Shown here: positions 27,109 through 36,309 of the stretch, one piece after another
Position numbering within the stretch: the first letter of the stretch is position 1
Layout of the letters: each line of letters opens with the position of its first letter
Assembly (NCBI GenBank): GCA_900230115.1
Contig: LT907983.1
Location: 4,448,774 to 4,512,773 of the forward strand
DNA length: 64,000 bases
Origin: Spirosomataceae bacterium TFI 002
GTDB taxonomy: Bacteria > Bacteroidota > Bacteroidia > Cytophagales > Spirosomataceae
Direction: 5' to 3'
The notes under the pieces: generated by a model
The model's input: the letters and a program-made list of their open reading frames with translations, nothing else
Databases searched by the model: none
What the model was told of the DNA's origin: nothing
Translations under genes and position numbers: made by a program

Positions 27109-28329
27109 ATGGATGGACTATTTACTGCTAACAATGTATGGATGATGATCTGCACAGCCCTAGTGTTTTTTATGCACACAGGCTTTGCGTTTTTAGAGAT
27201 CGGATTAACCAGACAAAAAAACACAATCAACATTTTATTCAAAAATGTTTTCATCATTTGCATCGGTTTATTACTGTATGCTCTATGTGGATTTAATTTA
27301 ATGTATCCAGGAGATTTTAATGGATTTGTTGGATTTGCAGGTTTCGGGTTAACTCTACCGGAAAATGGATTAACTGCGGAGTATGCAAGTGGAGGCTACA
27401 CTTATTGGACAGACTTCCTTTTCCAAGGAATGTTCGCTGCTACTGCTGCAACAATTGTTTCAGGAGCTGTTGCTGAGCGTATCAAGCTAAGTGCATTTAT
27501 GATTTTCACAGTCATATATGTTGGTTTGGTATATCCTATTGCTGGCTCGTGGAAATGGGGTGGCGGATTTCTTGACGAAATGGGCTTCTATGACTTTGCA
27601 GGTTCCACACTCGTGCATGGTGTAGGTGGCTGGGCTGCTTTAGTTGCTGTTTGGTTATTAGGGCCAAGAATAGACAAGTTTGATAAAAACGGTAAGAGTA
27701 AAGCGATTCCTGGTCACAATATTCCATTAGCCGCTGCTGGTGTGCTGATACTATGGTTAGGTTGGTTCGGATTTAATGGAGGTTCTGTACTTTCTGCTGA
27801 TCCTGCTTTGACTTCTTTAACATTAGTTACAACATGTTTGGCTGCTGCTGCAGGTGGTGTGTTTGCTTTTACTTTTGACTTCTTAGTATATAAAAAGTAT
27901 GACCTAACAATGATGCTTAATGGTATCTTAGCTGGTTTAGTTGGTATTACAGCTGGTGCAGATCAAATGGGTGTATTGGATGCTATTTTGATCGGTGGAA
28001 TAGCCGGTGTAATAGTTGTATTGAGTGTAGGGCTTATCGATAAGGTGAAATTAGATGATCCTGTAGGAGCAGTTGCTGTTCACTTGATATGTGGAATATG
28101 GGGAACTCTTGCGGTTGGTATATTTGGTGCAATGGCAAGTGTTGATCAATTCTTAACTCAGTTGATAGGTATAGCATGTTACGGCGTGTTCTGTGTAGCA
28201 ACTTCTTTCTTGATTATCTTCACTTTGAAGAAAACTATGGGAATAAGAGTTTCTAAAGAAGAAGAGGTTGATGGCTTAGACGATCATGAGCATGGAATGA
28301 GTGCTTATGGAGACTTTAGTATCAGATAA
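27109..28329 (+). CDS. amtB: Ammonium transporter AmtB
   Basis: 406 residues with about eleven membrane segments. The twin pore histidines are in STLVHGVGGWAALVAVWLLG and VAVHLICGIWGTLAVGIF, and the outer gate region reads YWTDFLFQGMFAATAATI. It conducts ammonium or ammonia when nitrogen is scarce and is normally blocked by the uridylyl-free PII protein; that gene is the next one upstream but in a separate transcript. No signal peptide precedes the first membrane segment, as is usual in Bacteroidetes. Confidence 0.95.
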   Translation: MDGLFTANNVWMMICTALVFFMHTGFAFLEIGLTRQKNTINILFKNVFIICIGLLLYALCGFNLMYPGDFNGFVGFAGFGLTLPENGLTAEYASGGYTYWTDFLFQGMFAATAATIVSGAVAERIKLSAFMIFTVIYVGLVYPIAGSWKWGGGFLDEMGFYDFAGSTLVHGVGGWAALVAVWLLGPRIDKFDKNGKSKAIPGHNIPLAAAGVLILWLGWFGFNGGSVLSADPALTSLTLVTTCLAAAAGGVFAFTFDFLVYKKYDLTMMLNGILAGLVGITAGADQMGVLDAILIGGIAGVIVVLSVGLIDKVKLDDPVGAVAVHLICGIWGTLAVGIFGAMASVDQFLTQLIGIACYGVFCVATSFLIIFTLKKTMGIRVSKEEEVDGLDDHEHGMSAYGDFSIR

Positions 28330-28350
28330 AACATCTTATATATATGGATA

Positions 28351-28379
28351 AAAAAGGAGGGCTTTTGCCCTCCTTTTTT
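28351..28379 (+). terminator. Terminator after amtB
   Basis: A perfect 12-bp stem, AAAAAGGAGGGC with GCCCTCCTTTTT, around a TTTT loop. This is a strong intrinsic terminator 21 bases after the amtB stop. Confidence 0.9.
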
Positions 28380-28646
28380 GTTTTGGCCTTCTTGGTTTAG
28401 TGCAAGTATTTAGTTTTGATCGAAAATGTCATAAAGTATCACTTTAGCCAAATAAATTACTGTATCATGTTTAATTGTACTATCTAAAGATTAAATAAAA
28501 TAAAGTTTTGGAAAAGTTACCATGTCGAAATAAAAAGTAAATAAATGTGAAAAAGAAGCCAATAAAGTTTGGTTGTTAATTATAAATGGTAAATATTTGC
28601 AGTGTGTTAACCGCTAAAATAAAAGACATTTAAACCAAAGAAAATA

Positions 28647-29762
28647 ATGAAAAAAATTTATCTAGCAGTATTATCTATTTTTGTATTCTCTTCAGTTATT
28701 GCTCAAGAAGAGAAGGAAAGTCCAATTACTTTTTCAGGGTATATTGATACTTATTACTTTGCCAATATGAATGGCACAGGTGGACCAGGTTCTAACTTGG
28801 GTGCTTCGGGTTTTGAGAGAATTTTTGATCACAATGCAAATTCTTTTCAAGTAGGTATGGCTCAAATGATGATGACTTACGAGAAGGGGCCTTTGACAGC
28901 AGTTGCAGATCTTGTATTTGGAAACCACGCTGATTTAGGGAATTATGGAAACATAGCTAGCCCACTTGGAGGTACTGGCACCGCTCTAGCCATCAAGCAA
29001 GCATTTGTAAGCTGGGCTATGAGTGAAAAGGTTTCGCTTACTGCTGGTCAGTTCGGAACAAACGTTGGTTATGAAGTAATTGACGCTCCTGCTAACTTTA
29101 ACTACTCTCTTTCGAATCTATTCGGGAATGGGCCTTTCTATCATACGGGTGTAAAGCTTGACTTTGCTCTTGCAGATAATTTTGGCTTAATGGTTGGAGT
29201 TAATAATGGATTGGATAGCAAAGACGACAACAACAAGTCAAAAGGTGTAATGGCTCAAGTATATGTTGCTCCTACAGATGGTTGGGATGTGTATTTAAAC
29301 TACTTCGGGTCTAATGAAGCAGATCTTGATGCTACTGAAAAATCAACTTACTCATGGTTTGATATCACAACATCTTACCAAGTATCTGATAACTTCTTAA
29401 TAGGATTAAACGCAGTACCATATGGTGCATACAAAGATGGTAGTGCAGATCCATTGACATGGTGGGGAGCAGCTCTTTACTTGAACGGAAATGTGTCTGA
29501 GAAATTTGGACTTGGCGTAAGAGCTGAGCGTTTCGATAACTCAAGTGGTGGTATCTACTTATTGGATGGTACTGGTGCTGGAACTGCGGTGACTTCATTG
29601 ACACTTACTGCAAGTATTGATATAACTGAAAACTTAATGTTCAAGCCTGAGGTTCGTTACGACGGATATACTCCTACAAGCGGTTTTCAATTAGTAGACG
29701 GCGATGGAGCTGGAAAAAACAATCAGACAACAATCGGTGGAGCTATGATTTTCCACTTTTGA
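28647..29762 (+). CDS. Outer-membrane beta-barrel porin, OmpL/Bbp2-like
   Basis: 371 residues. A signal peptide (cut after about residue 19, VIAQ) precedes alternating hydrophobic strands and a C-terminal FHF, the usual outer-membrane barrel ending. Segments such as FSGYIDTYYFANMN, QAFVSWAMSEKVSLTAGQFG and NFNYSLSNLFGNGPFYHTG resemble the putative beta-barrel porin-2 (OmpL-like) family, often found beside ammonium transport genes in Bacteroidetes. It may pass nitrogen compounds across the outer membrane. The upstream AATATTTG (about 28594-28601) matches the octamer before the PII gene. Substrate unknown. Confidence 0.75.
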   Translation: MKKIYLAVLSIFVFSSVIAQEEKESPITFSGYIDTYYFANMNGTGGPGSNLGASGFERIFDHNANSFQVGMAQMMMTYEKGPLTAVADLVFGNHADLGNYGNIASPLGGTGTALAIKQAFVSWAMSEKVSLTAGQFGTNVGYEVIDAPANFNYSLSNLFGNGPFYHTGVKLDFALADNFGLMVGVNNGLDSKDDNNKSKGVMAQVYVAPTDGWDVYLNYFGSNEADLDATEKSTYSWFDITTSYQVSDNFLIGLNAVPYGAYKDGSADPLTWWGAALYLNGNVSEKFGLGVRAERFDNSSGGIYLLDGTGAGTAVTSLTLTASIDITENLMFKPEVRYDGYTPTSGFQLVDGDGAGKNNQTTIGGAMIFHF

Positions 29763-29810
29763 TACAATAATAAACATAGGTTAAGTTTAGGTATTTTAGG
29801 TTAGGGTCGG

Positions 29811-29842
29811 AAAGGTTCGGGGTTTTACTCCGAACCTTTTTT
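29811..29842 (+). terminator. Terminator after the porin gene
   Basis: AAAGGTTCGG (29811-29820) pairs perfectly with CCGAACCTTT (29830-29839), then T-rich sequence. Confidence 0.88.
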
Positions 29843-29873
29843 CTTTATTTTCTCGTAAACTTAATGCATTCAT

Positions 29874-29881
29874 TAACTTTG
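29874..29881 (+). promoter_or_regulatory. Candidate -7 element of mgtE
   Basis: TAACTTTG lies 17 bases before the mgtE ATG, implying a very short leader. No clear -33 TTG is seen. Such a short leader leaves no room for a magnesium riboswitch. Confidence 0.4.
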
Positions 29882-29898
29882 CTTCAAATATCACAGGC

Positions 29899-31248
29899 AT
29901 GGCAGCATTCGAACTAACCAAAGAATTTCTTGAAGACCTAAATGAGGGCATAAAGCTTGAAAATAAAGGGCTTTTGAATGATATGTTGGGAAGCCTTTAT
30001 CCCGCAGATATTGCTGAGATACTTTATGAACTTGATGGAAAGGACGCTCACTATTTGTTTCAATTCTTTGATACTGAAAAAGGGGCAGAGGTGCTCTCTA
30101 GTATTGACTCAGATGATAGAAAGAGATTTGTAAAAGAGCAGTTTACAGTAGAAGAAATTGCAGTTTATGTAAACCTCTTTGATTCAGATGATGCTGTTGA
30201 TTTGCTTAACGAACAGTCAATTGAAGTAAGAGAGGAAGTTATTGCTCTGCTTGAAGATAGAGAGCAAGCACGTTTCATTATTGATCTAATGCATTACCCT
30301 GAGGATGTTGCAGGGGGATTGATGCAAAAAGAACTTATTCGAGTTTCAGAAGAGCTTACAGTAAGTGAGTGTGTTGAAGAGATTCGTCAACAAGCAGAAT
30401 CTGTTGATAAGGTATTTGCGGTATATGTTGTTGATCAAAACAATAAACTCAAGGGAATTATCTCACTGAAATCTATCGTTTTAGCTCGCAGGAACACCAA
30501 AATAAGTAATATTGCCAATGAAGATATCATCTATGTTGATACCACAAGACCTGGTGAAGAGGTAGCGGAGTTAATGCAGCGTTACGACCTTGAAGCTATC
30601 CCTGTTGTGAATTCTTTAGGAAGATTGCTTGGGCGTATTACCATTGATGACGTAGTCGATTTTATCACGGAGAAGGCTGATGAAGATTTTCAAGTTGTAA
30701 CGGGTATTACTGGAGAGGCAGAAGAAGATGATACAGTTTGGAAGCTTGCGAAAACTCGACTTCCTTGGCTGGTTGTTGGTGTGTTAGGTAGTTTGATGGC
30801 AGCATCCGTTATCAAAGGATTTGAAAGTCAATTGGCGAGAATATCAGCCTTGGCATTATTTATACCAATTATGGGTTCCACAGGAGGAAATGTGGGTATT
30901 CAAACTAGTTCCTTAATTGTTCAAAGTATTTCGGAGAAGAGTGGCTTAACCTTAGGTTTTGGAGAAAGGCTTTGGAAAGTTTTTAAAGTTGCACTGCTTA
31001 ACGGGCTAGTGATTGGATTTCTAGCAGGACTTTATGTTTACCTCATTGGTGAAACTGAGCTTTTTAAAGTGGTTAGTGCAGCACTTATGGCAGTAGTATT
31101 ACTTTCTTCTTTTATGGGAACTGTAACTCCTCTTGTTTTAGATAAAGTGGGAATTAATCCAGCTGTTGCCTCTGGTCCATTTATTACTACCGCAAATGAC
31201 CTTATCGGAATAAGCGTTTACTTTTTAATAGCCAATTTATTACTATGA
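29899..31248 (+). CDS. mgtE: Magnesium transporter MgtE
   Basis: 449 residues. The N-terminal helical domain (LYPADIAEILYELDGKDAHY) and a CBS pair (about 135-260, LMQKELIRVSEELTVSEC and ITIDDVVDFI) form the cytosolic Mg2+ sensor. Five membrane helices from about residue 288 include the family signature ALALFIPIMGSTGGNVGIQT, and ANDLIGISVYFLIANLLL ends the protein. It is a Mg2+-gated channel of the inner membrane. Its stop overlaps the dtd start by four bases (ATGA), so the two are coupled. Confidence 0.95.
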   Translation: MAAFELTKEFLEDLNEGIKLENKGLLNDMLGSLYPADIAEILYELDGKDAHYLFQFFDTEKGAEVLSSIDSDDRKRFVKEQFTVEEIAVYVNLFDSDDAVDLLNEQSIEVREEVIALLEDREQARFIIDLMHYPEDVAGGLMQKELIRVSEELTVSECVEEIRQQAESVDKVFAVYVVDQNNKLKGIISLKSIVLARRNTKISNIANEDIIYVDTTRPGEEVAELMQRYDLEAIPVVNSLGRLLGRITIDDVVDFITEKADEDFQVVTGITGEAEEDDTVWKLAKTRLPWLVVGVLGSLMAASVIKGFESQLARISALALFIPIMGSTGGNVGIQTSSLIVQSISEKSGLTLGFGERLWKVFKVALLNGLVIGFLAGLYVYLIGETELFKVVSAALMAVVLLSSFMGTVTPLVLDKVGINPAVASGPFITTANDLIGISVYFLIANLLL

Positions 31249-31697
31249 TTGCAGTTATTCAACGAGCAAGTGAAGCTTCGGTAAGAGTTGATGGCGAAGT
31301 GATTGGTGTCATTGATAGAGGATTTGTAGTCCTACTGGGGATTGGTAGTGAAGATGGCGAAGAAGATATAGCTTGGCTATCAAAAAAAATTATAGGTCTT
31401 CGAGTGTTTTCTGATGACGAAGATAAAATGAACTTAGACATCAAGCAGGTTGATGGAGGGATCTTGCTAATTAGTCAGTTTACGCTTATGGCCTCTACTA
31501 AAAAAGGCAATAGACCATCCTATATCAATGCTGCACATCCCGATATTGCAAAGCCTTTATATGAAAAAATGATTTTTCAACTATCTAAGGAGCTTGGTAA
31601 AGATATCCAAACCGGAGAGTTTGGAGCGGATATGAAGGTCTCGTTGATAAACGATGGTCCAGTTACTATCTTAATTGATACTAAAAATAGAGTTTAA
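31245..31697 (+). CDS. dtd: D-aminoacyl-tRNA deacylase
   Basis: 150 residues, typical for Dtd, which removes D-amino acids mischarged onto tRNA. The active-site motifs are SQFTLMA and NDGPVTIL (family NxGPVT). It overlaps mgtE by four bases and its own stop overlaps the convergent rhodanese stop by four bases. Confidence 0.95.
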   Translation: MIAVIQRASEASVRVDGEVIGVIDRGFVVLLGIGSEDGEEDIAWLSKKIIGLRVFSDDEDKMNLDIKQVDGGILLISQFTLMASTKKGNRPSYINAAHPDIAKPLYEKMIFQLSKELGKDIQTGEFGADMKVSLINDGPVTILIDTKNRV

Positions 31698-32002
31698 CCT
31701 TCCATTTCTCTAAAGGCCATAATACCACCAATTACATTGTGTACTTTGGAAAAGCCTAGAGACGAAGTTAAGTAGTTTTTTGCTTGACCGCTACGAGCTC
31801 CACTGCGGCAATGAATATAGATATCTTCATCTTTGATAGACTCGAGTTCTTGAACTCTACTCGCAAGCTCACCAAGCGGAATCAAAGTTGCTCCTAAGTT
31901 GTCTTCTTCGTATTCGTCTTCATTACGAACGTCAATAAAATTGAAAGCTTTGCCGCTATCCATTAATTCCTTTAGTTCTTCTACAGTAATATCTTGGTTC
32001 AT
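31694..32002 (-). CDS. Rhodanese-domain protein
   Basis: 102 residues from the ATG at 32002 (MNQDITVEELKELMDSG). An in-frame upstream ATG at 32050 would run back into the preceding PASTA gene and adds 16 non-family residues. The single rhodanese domain has FIDVRNEDEYEEDNLGATLI and the active-site loop IHCRSGARSGQA with the catalytic Cys. Such small proteins carry sulfur as persulfide or hold a regulatory pocket. It starts 12 bases after the PASTA gene stop, likely the same transcript. Confidence 0.88.
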   Translation of the reverse strand: MNQDITVEELKELMDSGKAFNFIDVRNEDEYEEDNLGATLIPLGELASRVQELESIKDEDIYIHCRSGARSGQAKNYLTSSLGFSKVHNVIGGIMAFREMEG

Positions 32003-32013
32003 TTCGTATAAGT

Positions 32014-32787
32014 TTAAATTCCTTCTGTATTTGCATTGCCGCTCACCCACACATTTATGGTGCTTCCTGTTTTGGTTTGGGTGCCAGCTTCAGGTTTTTG
32101 TTTAGTAACTGTTCCTGGAGGCAAGGATGATGTTTCGTCAAATAACGTGCTTCCAATGTTGAGCCCCATTCCATTAATTAAGATTTCTGCTTCATCCAAA
32201 GGCATTCCAGATAACGTTGGTACGTCTACAGTTGTGTTTCCATAACCGTCACCAACTACCAAAGTGATAATGCTGCCTTTCGCAATATTTTTGCCTACTG
32301 GTATTTCTTTGCCTTCATACTTAAGTTTCAGTACTGTATTCTCTTCCATGGCAGGTATGAGTTCTACTTTTGGAGTTCCAAAACCAAGACTTAATAAGAG
32401 GTTTCGTGCACTATTGGTAGATCTTCCTACCACATCGGGTAAAGCTACAAGTGGTGCTTTGTCAGTAATAACTGTAACGTATATTTTTCTACCTGATTTA
32501 ACAAAAGCATCAGCCTTTGGGTAGTGGGAAAAAACACTAAGAGGTGGAAGGCCTGATACAAAAGTGCTATCGTTTATTTCGTAATTGATGTCTTTTGCAT
32601 TCAATGTTTTTTCCATTTCGCTAATTGTCATTCCTCTTAAATCAGGTACTTTAATAGCTTCTCCGTGATTAGTTACCCATGGCAAAAAGAAAAAGAAAAA
32701 AGCAAAGAAAATAATGAGGAAAGCCGAAATAAGAATTCCAATGTGGATTAAAACATCGGTCTTTGAATTGGTACTTAATTTGGGCAT
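32014..32787 (-). CDS. Membrane-anchored PASTA-domain protein
   Basis: 257 residues. A short cytoplasmic N-terminus, one membrane helix (about 13-35, very Phe-rich) and three PASTA repeats outside: VPDLRGMTISEMEKTLN, LPDVVGRSTNSARNLLLSLG and VPTLSGMPLDEAEILINGMG. PASTA domains bind muropeptides or lipid II and usually sit on Ser/Thr kinases or penicillin-binding proteins; here there is no kinase or transpeptidase domain, a stand-alone form common in Bacteroidetes. Probably a cell-wall sensor or scaffold. Confidence 0.88.
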   Translation of the reverse strand: MPKLSTNSKTDVLIHIGILISAFLIIFFAFFFFFLPWVTNHGEAIKVPDLRGMTISEMEKTLNAKDINYEINDSTFVSGLPPLSVFSHYPKADAFVKSGRKIYVTVITDKAPLVALPDVVGRSTNSARNLLLSLGFGTPKVELIPAMEENTVLKLKYEGKEIPVGKNIAKGSIITLVVGDGYGNTTVDVPTLSGMPLDEAEILINGMGLNIGSTLFDETSSLPPGTVTKQKPEAGTQTKTGSTINVWVSGNANTEGI

Positions 32788-32861
32788 GGAGTCGTTTATT
32801 ATGGAAAGAAAGGGTTTATATTCCTATTTCTTAATGCAAATATAACAATGGTCTCGGAAAA

Positions 32862-33452
32862 TTATTGTTTTCTATTCAGGAGCTTCTGAATATATTTTCC
32901 TAAAATATCGAATTCGAGATTTACGACAGTGCCAATTTTAAACTCATGGAAATTTGTATGCTCCCAAGTGTAAGGTATAATAGCCACACTAAAATTGTTG
33001 TCTCCAGAGTCTACTACGGTGAGGCTTACTCCATTGATACAGATAGACCCTTTTTGCACAGTGATATTTCCTTGCTGTAGATCATATTCGAAATGAATTT
33101 CCCAACTTCCATCCTTGTTTATGAGTTGAGTGCATGTGGCTGTTTGATCCACATGTCCTTGTACAATATGACCATCAAAACGTCCATTTGCAGCCAAGCA
33201 ACGCTCTATATTAGCTTTTTGCCCAACTTCTAAATCACCTAAGTTTGTTCTTTTTAAAGTTTCCTCTATTGCTGTCAAGGAATAAGTTGAGCCATTGATT
33301 TCTTCTACAGTGAGGCAGACTCCATTATGTGCTACACTTTGATCTACTTTCAATTCATTTGCTATGCTAGACTCAAATGTAAATGTGCAATTGCTTCCTT
33401 TTGAAGTTTTTGATTTAAGCGTTGCTAGGGTCTCTATTATTCCTGTGAACAT
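32862..33452 (-). CDS. ribE: Riboflavin synthase, alpha subunit
   Basis: 196 residues starting MFTGIIETLATLKS, as in nearly all riboflavin synthases. Two lumazine-binding barrels follow: VAHNGVCLTVEEINGSTYSL in the first, and HIVQGHVDQTATC with GSICINGVSLTVVDSGDN in the second. It dismutates two 6,7-dimethyl-8-ribityllumazine molecules to riboflavin. No other rib gene is adjacent and no FMN riboswitch is apparent in the 78-base gap upstream. Confidence 0.95.
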   Translation of the reverse strand: MFTGIIETLATLKSKTSKGSNCTFTFESSIANELKVDQSVAHNGVCLTVEEINGSTYSLTAIEETLKRTNLGDLEVGQKANIERCLAANGRFDGHIVQGHVDQTATCTQLINKDGSWEIHFEYDLQQGNITVQKGSICINGVSLTVVDSGDNNFSVAIIPYTWEHTNFHEFKIGTVVNLEFDILGKYIQKLLNRKQ

Positions 33453-33505
33453 CAGCTACTTTTTTGATTACAATTTGAAAAACAATTTTAAGGTTTTTTA
33501 ATTCT

Positions 33506-33513
33506 TATTTTTG
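33506..33513 (+). promoter_or_regulatory. Candidate -7 element of the DUF1684 gene
   Basis: TATTTTTG lies 18 bases before the gene start in the 78-base divergent gap with ribE. No good -33 partner at the usual distance. Confidence 0.35.
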
Positions 33514-33530
33514 CAAAAAAAACAAATTGG

Positions 33531-34136
33531 ATGTTCAAAAAGACTTGGTTTAAATTATTGATTGGGGTTATATTTTTGTCGGCAGCTATTTATTCGCTTG
33601 TTGGTAGTCAGCAATCATATTTGGAACGTAAGACAACGGAAAGGGTAACTTACGAAGATAACTTGAGGAAAATGGAAGACTCACCATTGGCAGGCTCAGG
33701 AAAAGAGCCACTTAAGTTTTACGCTATTGATGAAGCTTGGATAGTGGAAGCAGCATTTGTGTCGGAGGAAGATGGCGAAGCTAGCTCCTCTAAAAGCTTT
33801 TCGATGATGATGACAGATAGTACTTTTGAAAAAATGGATTTAGCAGGGAAACTCATTTTTGAGAAAAATGGGGAAGCTCATGAGTTATTGATTTTTGATG
33901 AAGGGGAATCTTTCTTACTTCCTTTTACTGATCTAACTTCAGGTAGAGAGACTTATGGTGGTGGCAGGTATATAAATATTCCTAAAGACAAATTGAAAAA
34001 AGGTAGGATAAAAATTGATTTTAATGATGCTGCCAATTTCTACTGTGCTTTCACTCCAGATTTTATATGTCCAATTCCGCCTAAAGAAAATATGCTTAAC
34101 ATTGGAGTTGCAGCAGGCGAAAAGATATTTATGTAA
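33531..34136 (+). CDS. DUF1684 protein, membrane-anchored or secreted
   Basis: 201 residues. A hydrophobic N-terminus (about 8-26) is a signal or anchor. The core matches DUF1684: LPFTDLTSGRETYGGGRYIN, then IDFNDAANFYCAFTPDFICP and IPPKENMLNIGVAAGEK. The domain's biochemical role is not established. Its stop overlaps the convergent Lrp gene by eight bases. Confidence 0.82.
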   Translation: MFKKTWFKLLIGVIFLSAAIYSLVGSQQSYLERKTTERVTYEDNLRKMEDSPLAGSGKEPLKFYAIDEAWIVEAAFVSEEDGEASSSKSFSMMMTDSTFEKMDLAGKLIFEKNGEAHELLIFDEGESFLLPFTDLTSGRETYGGGRYINIPKDKLKKGRIKIDFNDAANFYCAFTPDFICPIPPKENMLNIGVAAGEKIFM

Positions 34137-34584
34137 TCGGTAGAGCAGTCGTTGTTTTGGTTTCTGCCATCACGAAATAACTATTGATAAGCGATACGCC
34201 CTCTATGGCCGATAGCTTGCTTTGGTGCAATTCATGATAGCTTGCCATATTTTTGACAAAAACTTTGAGTAGATAATCAAAACTACCACTGACGAAGTTA
34301 CATTCTACTACTTCCTTCATTTGATTGATACATTCTTCAAAGTGGCGTGAAGCTTCTTTAGTTTGTTTTATCAAAGTTACCTGGCAAAAAACTGTGAGAG
34401 AAGGACCAATATTTTCCTTATTAAGAATGGTGACATAGCGGTCAATAATACCCGCAGTTTCCATTTTTTTTATCCTGTCAAAAACTGGCGTAGCCGTGAG
34501 GTTGATTTCCTTTGCAATTTCTTTATAAGTGAGTCTTGAGTTGCTCTGAAGGAGGTTTAGGATTTTTTTATCTATTTGGTCCAT
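34129..34584 (-). CDS. Lrp/AsnC-family transcriptional regulator
   Basis: 151 residues. The N-terminal helix-turn-helix (DKKILNLLQSNSRLTYKEIA, then TATPVFDRIKKMETAGII) is followed by the RAM ligand-binding domain (about 65-145, VECNFVSGSFDYLLKVFVKN). It is divergent from alanine dehydrogenase with a 189-base gap, the arrangement of AldR/Lrp regulators that activate or repress ald in response to alanine. The target is inferred from this context. Confidence 0.9.
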   Translation of the reverse strand: MDQIDKKILNLLQSNSRLTYKEIAKEINLTATPVFDRIKKMETAGIIDRYVTILNKENIGPSLTVFCQVTLIKQTKEASRHFEECINQMKEVVECNFVSGSFDYLLKVFVKNMASYHELHQSKLSAIEGVSLINSYFVMAETKTTTALPIT

Positions 34585-34715
34585 TTTAACGAAAGAAAAA
34601 AAGTCTTAGAATTAATTTTAAAACACCATTTAAAGATTATAGTTCTGTTTTGTAAAACTAAAAAAGAACAAAAGTCTGAAAATGTTAATTGCTGTGTAAT
34701 TTAATTCTTCTTTTT

Positions 34716-34723
34716 TAAATTTG
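34716..34723 (+). promoter_or_regulatory. Candidate promoter of ald
   Basis: TAAATTTG (34716-34723), then GCAGCATCAATTGAG, close to the sequence after the rplC and rpsH promoters. A TTG at 34689-34691 is 24 bases upstream, slightly long. The AT-rich divergent gap probably also holds Lrp sites, but I cannot place them. Confidence 0.5.
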
Positions 34724-34773
34724 CAGCATCAATTGAGACCGATGTCGCAATTCACTTCAACAAACAATTAAAA

Positions 34774-35886
34774 ATGGTAATAGGTGTTCCTGCAGAGCTA
34801 AAATCTAACGAAGACAGAGTAGCTCTAACACCTGCGGGTGTTGTAGAGTTAGTAAAACGAAATCACACGGTTTATATCCAAACTAAAGCGGGTGTGGGTA
34901 GTGGCTTTGAAGATCAAGAATACAAAACTGCGGGAGCACAGATTTTACCAACAATAGAAGACGTTTACAGCATCGCTGAGATGATTGTAAAGGTGAAAGA
35001 ACCAATCGATAAGGAATACAACCTTATCAAAAAAGACCAACTTATATTTACTTACTTTCATTTTGCTTCCTCTGAAGCACTTACTCAGGCAATGATTAAG
35101 GCGGAGAGTGTTTGCTTGGCATATGAAACAGTAGAGAAGAGTGACCGTACTTTACCACTCCTCATCCCAATGTCTGAAGTAGCTGGTCGTATGGCGATTC
35201 AGCAAGGTGCAAAGTACCTTGAAAAGCCCCAAAAAGGAAAAGGTGTTTTGCTTGGAGGTGTACCTGGCGTTCCTCCGGGGAAGGTATTAATTTTGGGTGG
35301 AGGAATTGTAGGAACCCAGGCTGCGAAAATGGCCGCAGGTCTTGGAGCAAGAGTAGTCATCATGGATGTGAATCTTCAAAGACTTAGGTATTTATCTGAT
35401 ATCATGCCAGCGAATGTTACAACCATGATGTCCAATGCCTACAATATTGAAGAAGCGATACAAGTATCTGACTTGATCGTTGGTGCGGTATTAATACCTG
35501 GAGCAAAAGCACCCAACTTGATCACTCGTGACATGTTGAAAAAAATGAAACCTGGAACTGTCCTAGTAGATGTTGCCGTAGACCAGGGAGGTTGTATAGA
35601 AACTTGTAAACCTACTACTCACCAAGATCCTACATTTATTATTGATGATGTTGTGCATTATTGCGTAGCAAATATGCCTGGAGCTGTTCCATATACATCA
35701 ACTTTAGCATTGACCAATGCAACACTTCCGTATGTAATCCAACTGGCTAATAAAGGCTGGAAAGATGCTTGTAACGATAATGTTGAGCTAAAAAAAGGGC
35801 TAAATGTAGTAGGGGGCAAAGTGGTGTATGAAGGAGTTAGTGAAGCATTTGATTTGCCTTACACTCCTGTTGATCACGTATTGTAA
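34774..35886 (+). CDS. ald: Alanine dehydrogenase
   Basis: 370 residues. MVIGVPAELKSNEDRVALTP is the family start; catalytic Lys75 (VKVKEP) and His96 (TYFHFAS) fall at the canonical positions. The NAD-binding motif is in GKVLILGGGIVGTQAAKMAA. It interconverts L-alanine with pyruvate and ammonia using NAD, feeding alanine carbon to central metabolism or fixing ammonia. The divergent Lrp-type gene is the likely regulator. Confidence 0.96.
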   Translation: MVIGVPAELKSNEDRVALTPAGVVELVKRNHTVYIQTKAGVGSGFEDQEYKTAGAQILPTIEDVYSIAEMIVKVKEPIDKEYNLIKKDQLIFTYFHFASSEALTQAMIKAESVCLAYETVEKSDRTLPLLIPMSEVAGRMAIQQGAKYLEKPQKGKGVLLGGVPGVPPGKVLILGGGIVGTQAAKMAAGLGARVVIMDVNLQRLRYLSDIMPANVTTMMSNAYNIEEAIQVSDLIVGAVLIPGAKAPNLITRDMLKKMKPGTVLVDVAVDQGGCIETCKPTTHQDPTFIIDDVVHYCVANMPGAVPYTSTLALTNATLPYVIQLANKGWKDACNDNVELKKGLNVVGGKVVYEGVSEAFDLPYTPVDHVL

Positions 35887-35950
35887 TTCTTTCTTATCCT
35901 TCCACACAAAAGGAAAAAAGCTAATTAGCAATTAGTACAAATTGCCTTTC

Positions 35951-36226
35951 TCAGCTACGATCCATTAAAAAGTCGAACAACTCTTGAGTTTCTTTCTCAG
36001 TAGAGTAATTAGGCAACTTTACACCAACTCTTCTGTACCAATAATTTGCATTGAATTCGTCACCTTCAATTCTATGCAATAGGGCATGCACTCGATCATA
36101 GGCAGGGTCTCCTTCTTTTTCTTGAGCTATTTCATGAGCTTCGTCCCATTCGTCTTCCAAAATAAGCTCAAGTGCTCTTACCAATGCACTTCTGTCTTTG
36201 TCACTAATTTTAAGAAATGAATTCAT
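35951..36226 (-). CDS. Conserved small protein of unknown function
   Basis: 91 residues, soluble, no signal. The pattern ALELILEDEWDEAHEIAQEK, then YDRVHALLHRIEGDEFNANY and WYRRVGVKLPN resembles a widespread, unnamed bacterial family with a TPR-like helix pair. I do not know its function. It converges on ald with a 64-base gap and stands alone on its strand (83 bases from hemJ). Confidence 0.75.
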   Translation of the reverse strand: MNSFLKISDKDRSALVRALELILEDEWDEAHEIAQEKEGDPAYDRVHALLHRIEGDEFNANYWYRRVGVKLPNYSTEKETQELFDFLMDRS

Positions 36227-36309
36227 ATGTTTGAATATATAAAATGTACTGTAATTATTGAAATTATAATAATAATTGTAAATATAAATATTTCAGATAA
36301 AAATGAAAA

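Noticed and set aside
28580-28600. Sigma-54 promoter before the porin gene (GG...TTTGCA)
   Set aside because: The GG-to-GC spacing is nine bases instead of ten and the -24 element lacks the consensus CAC; the bacteroidete -7 reading fits as well.
29882-29898. Magnesium riboswitch before mgtE
   Set aside because: The candidate promoter leaves only about 10 bases of leader and the preceding terminator belongs to the porin gene.
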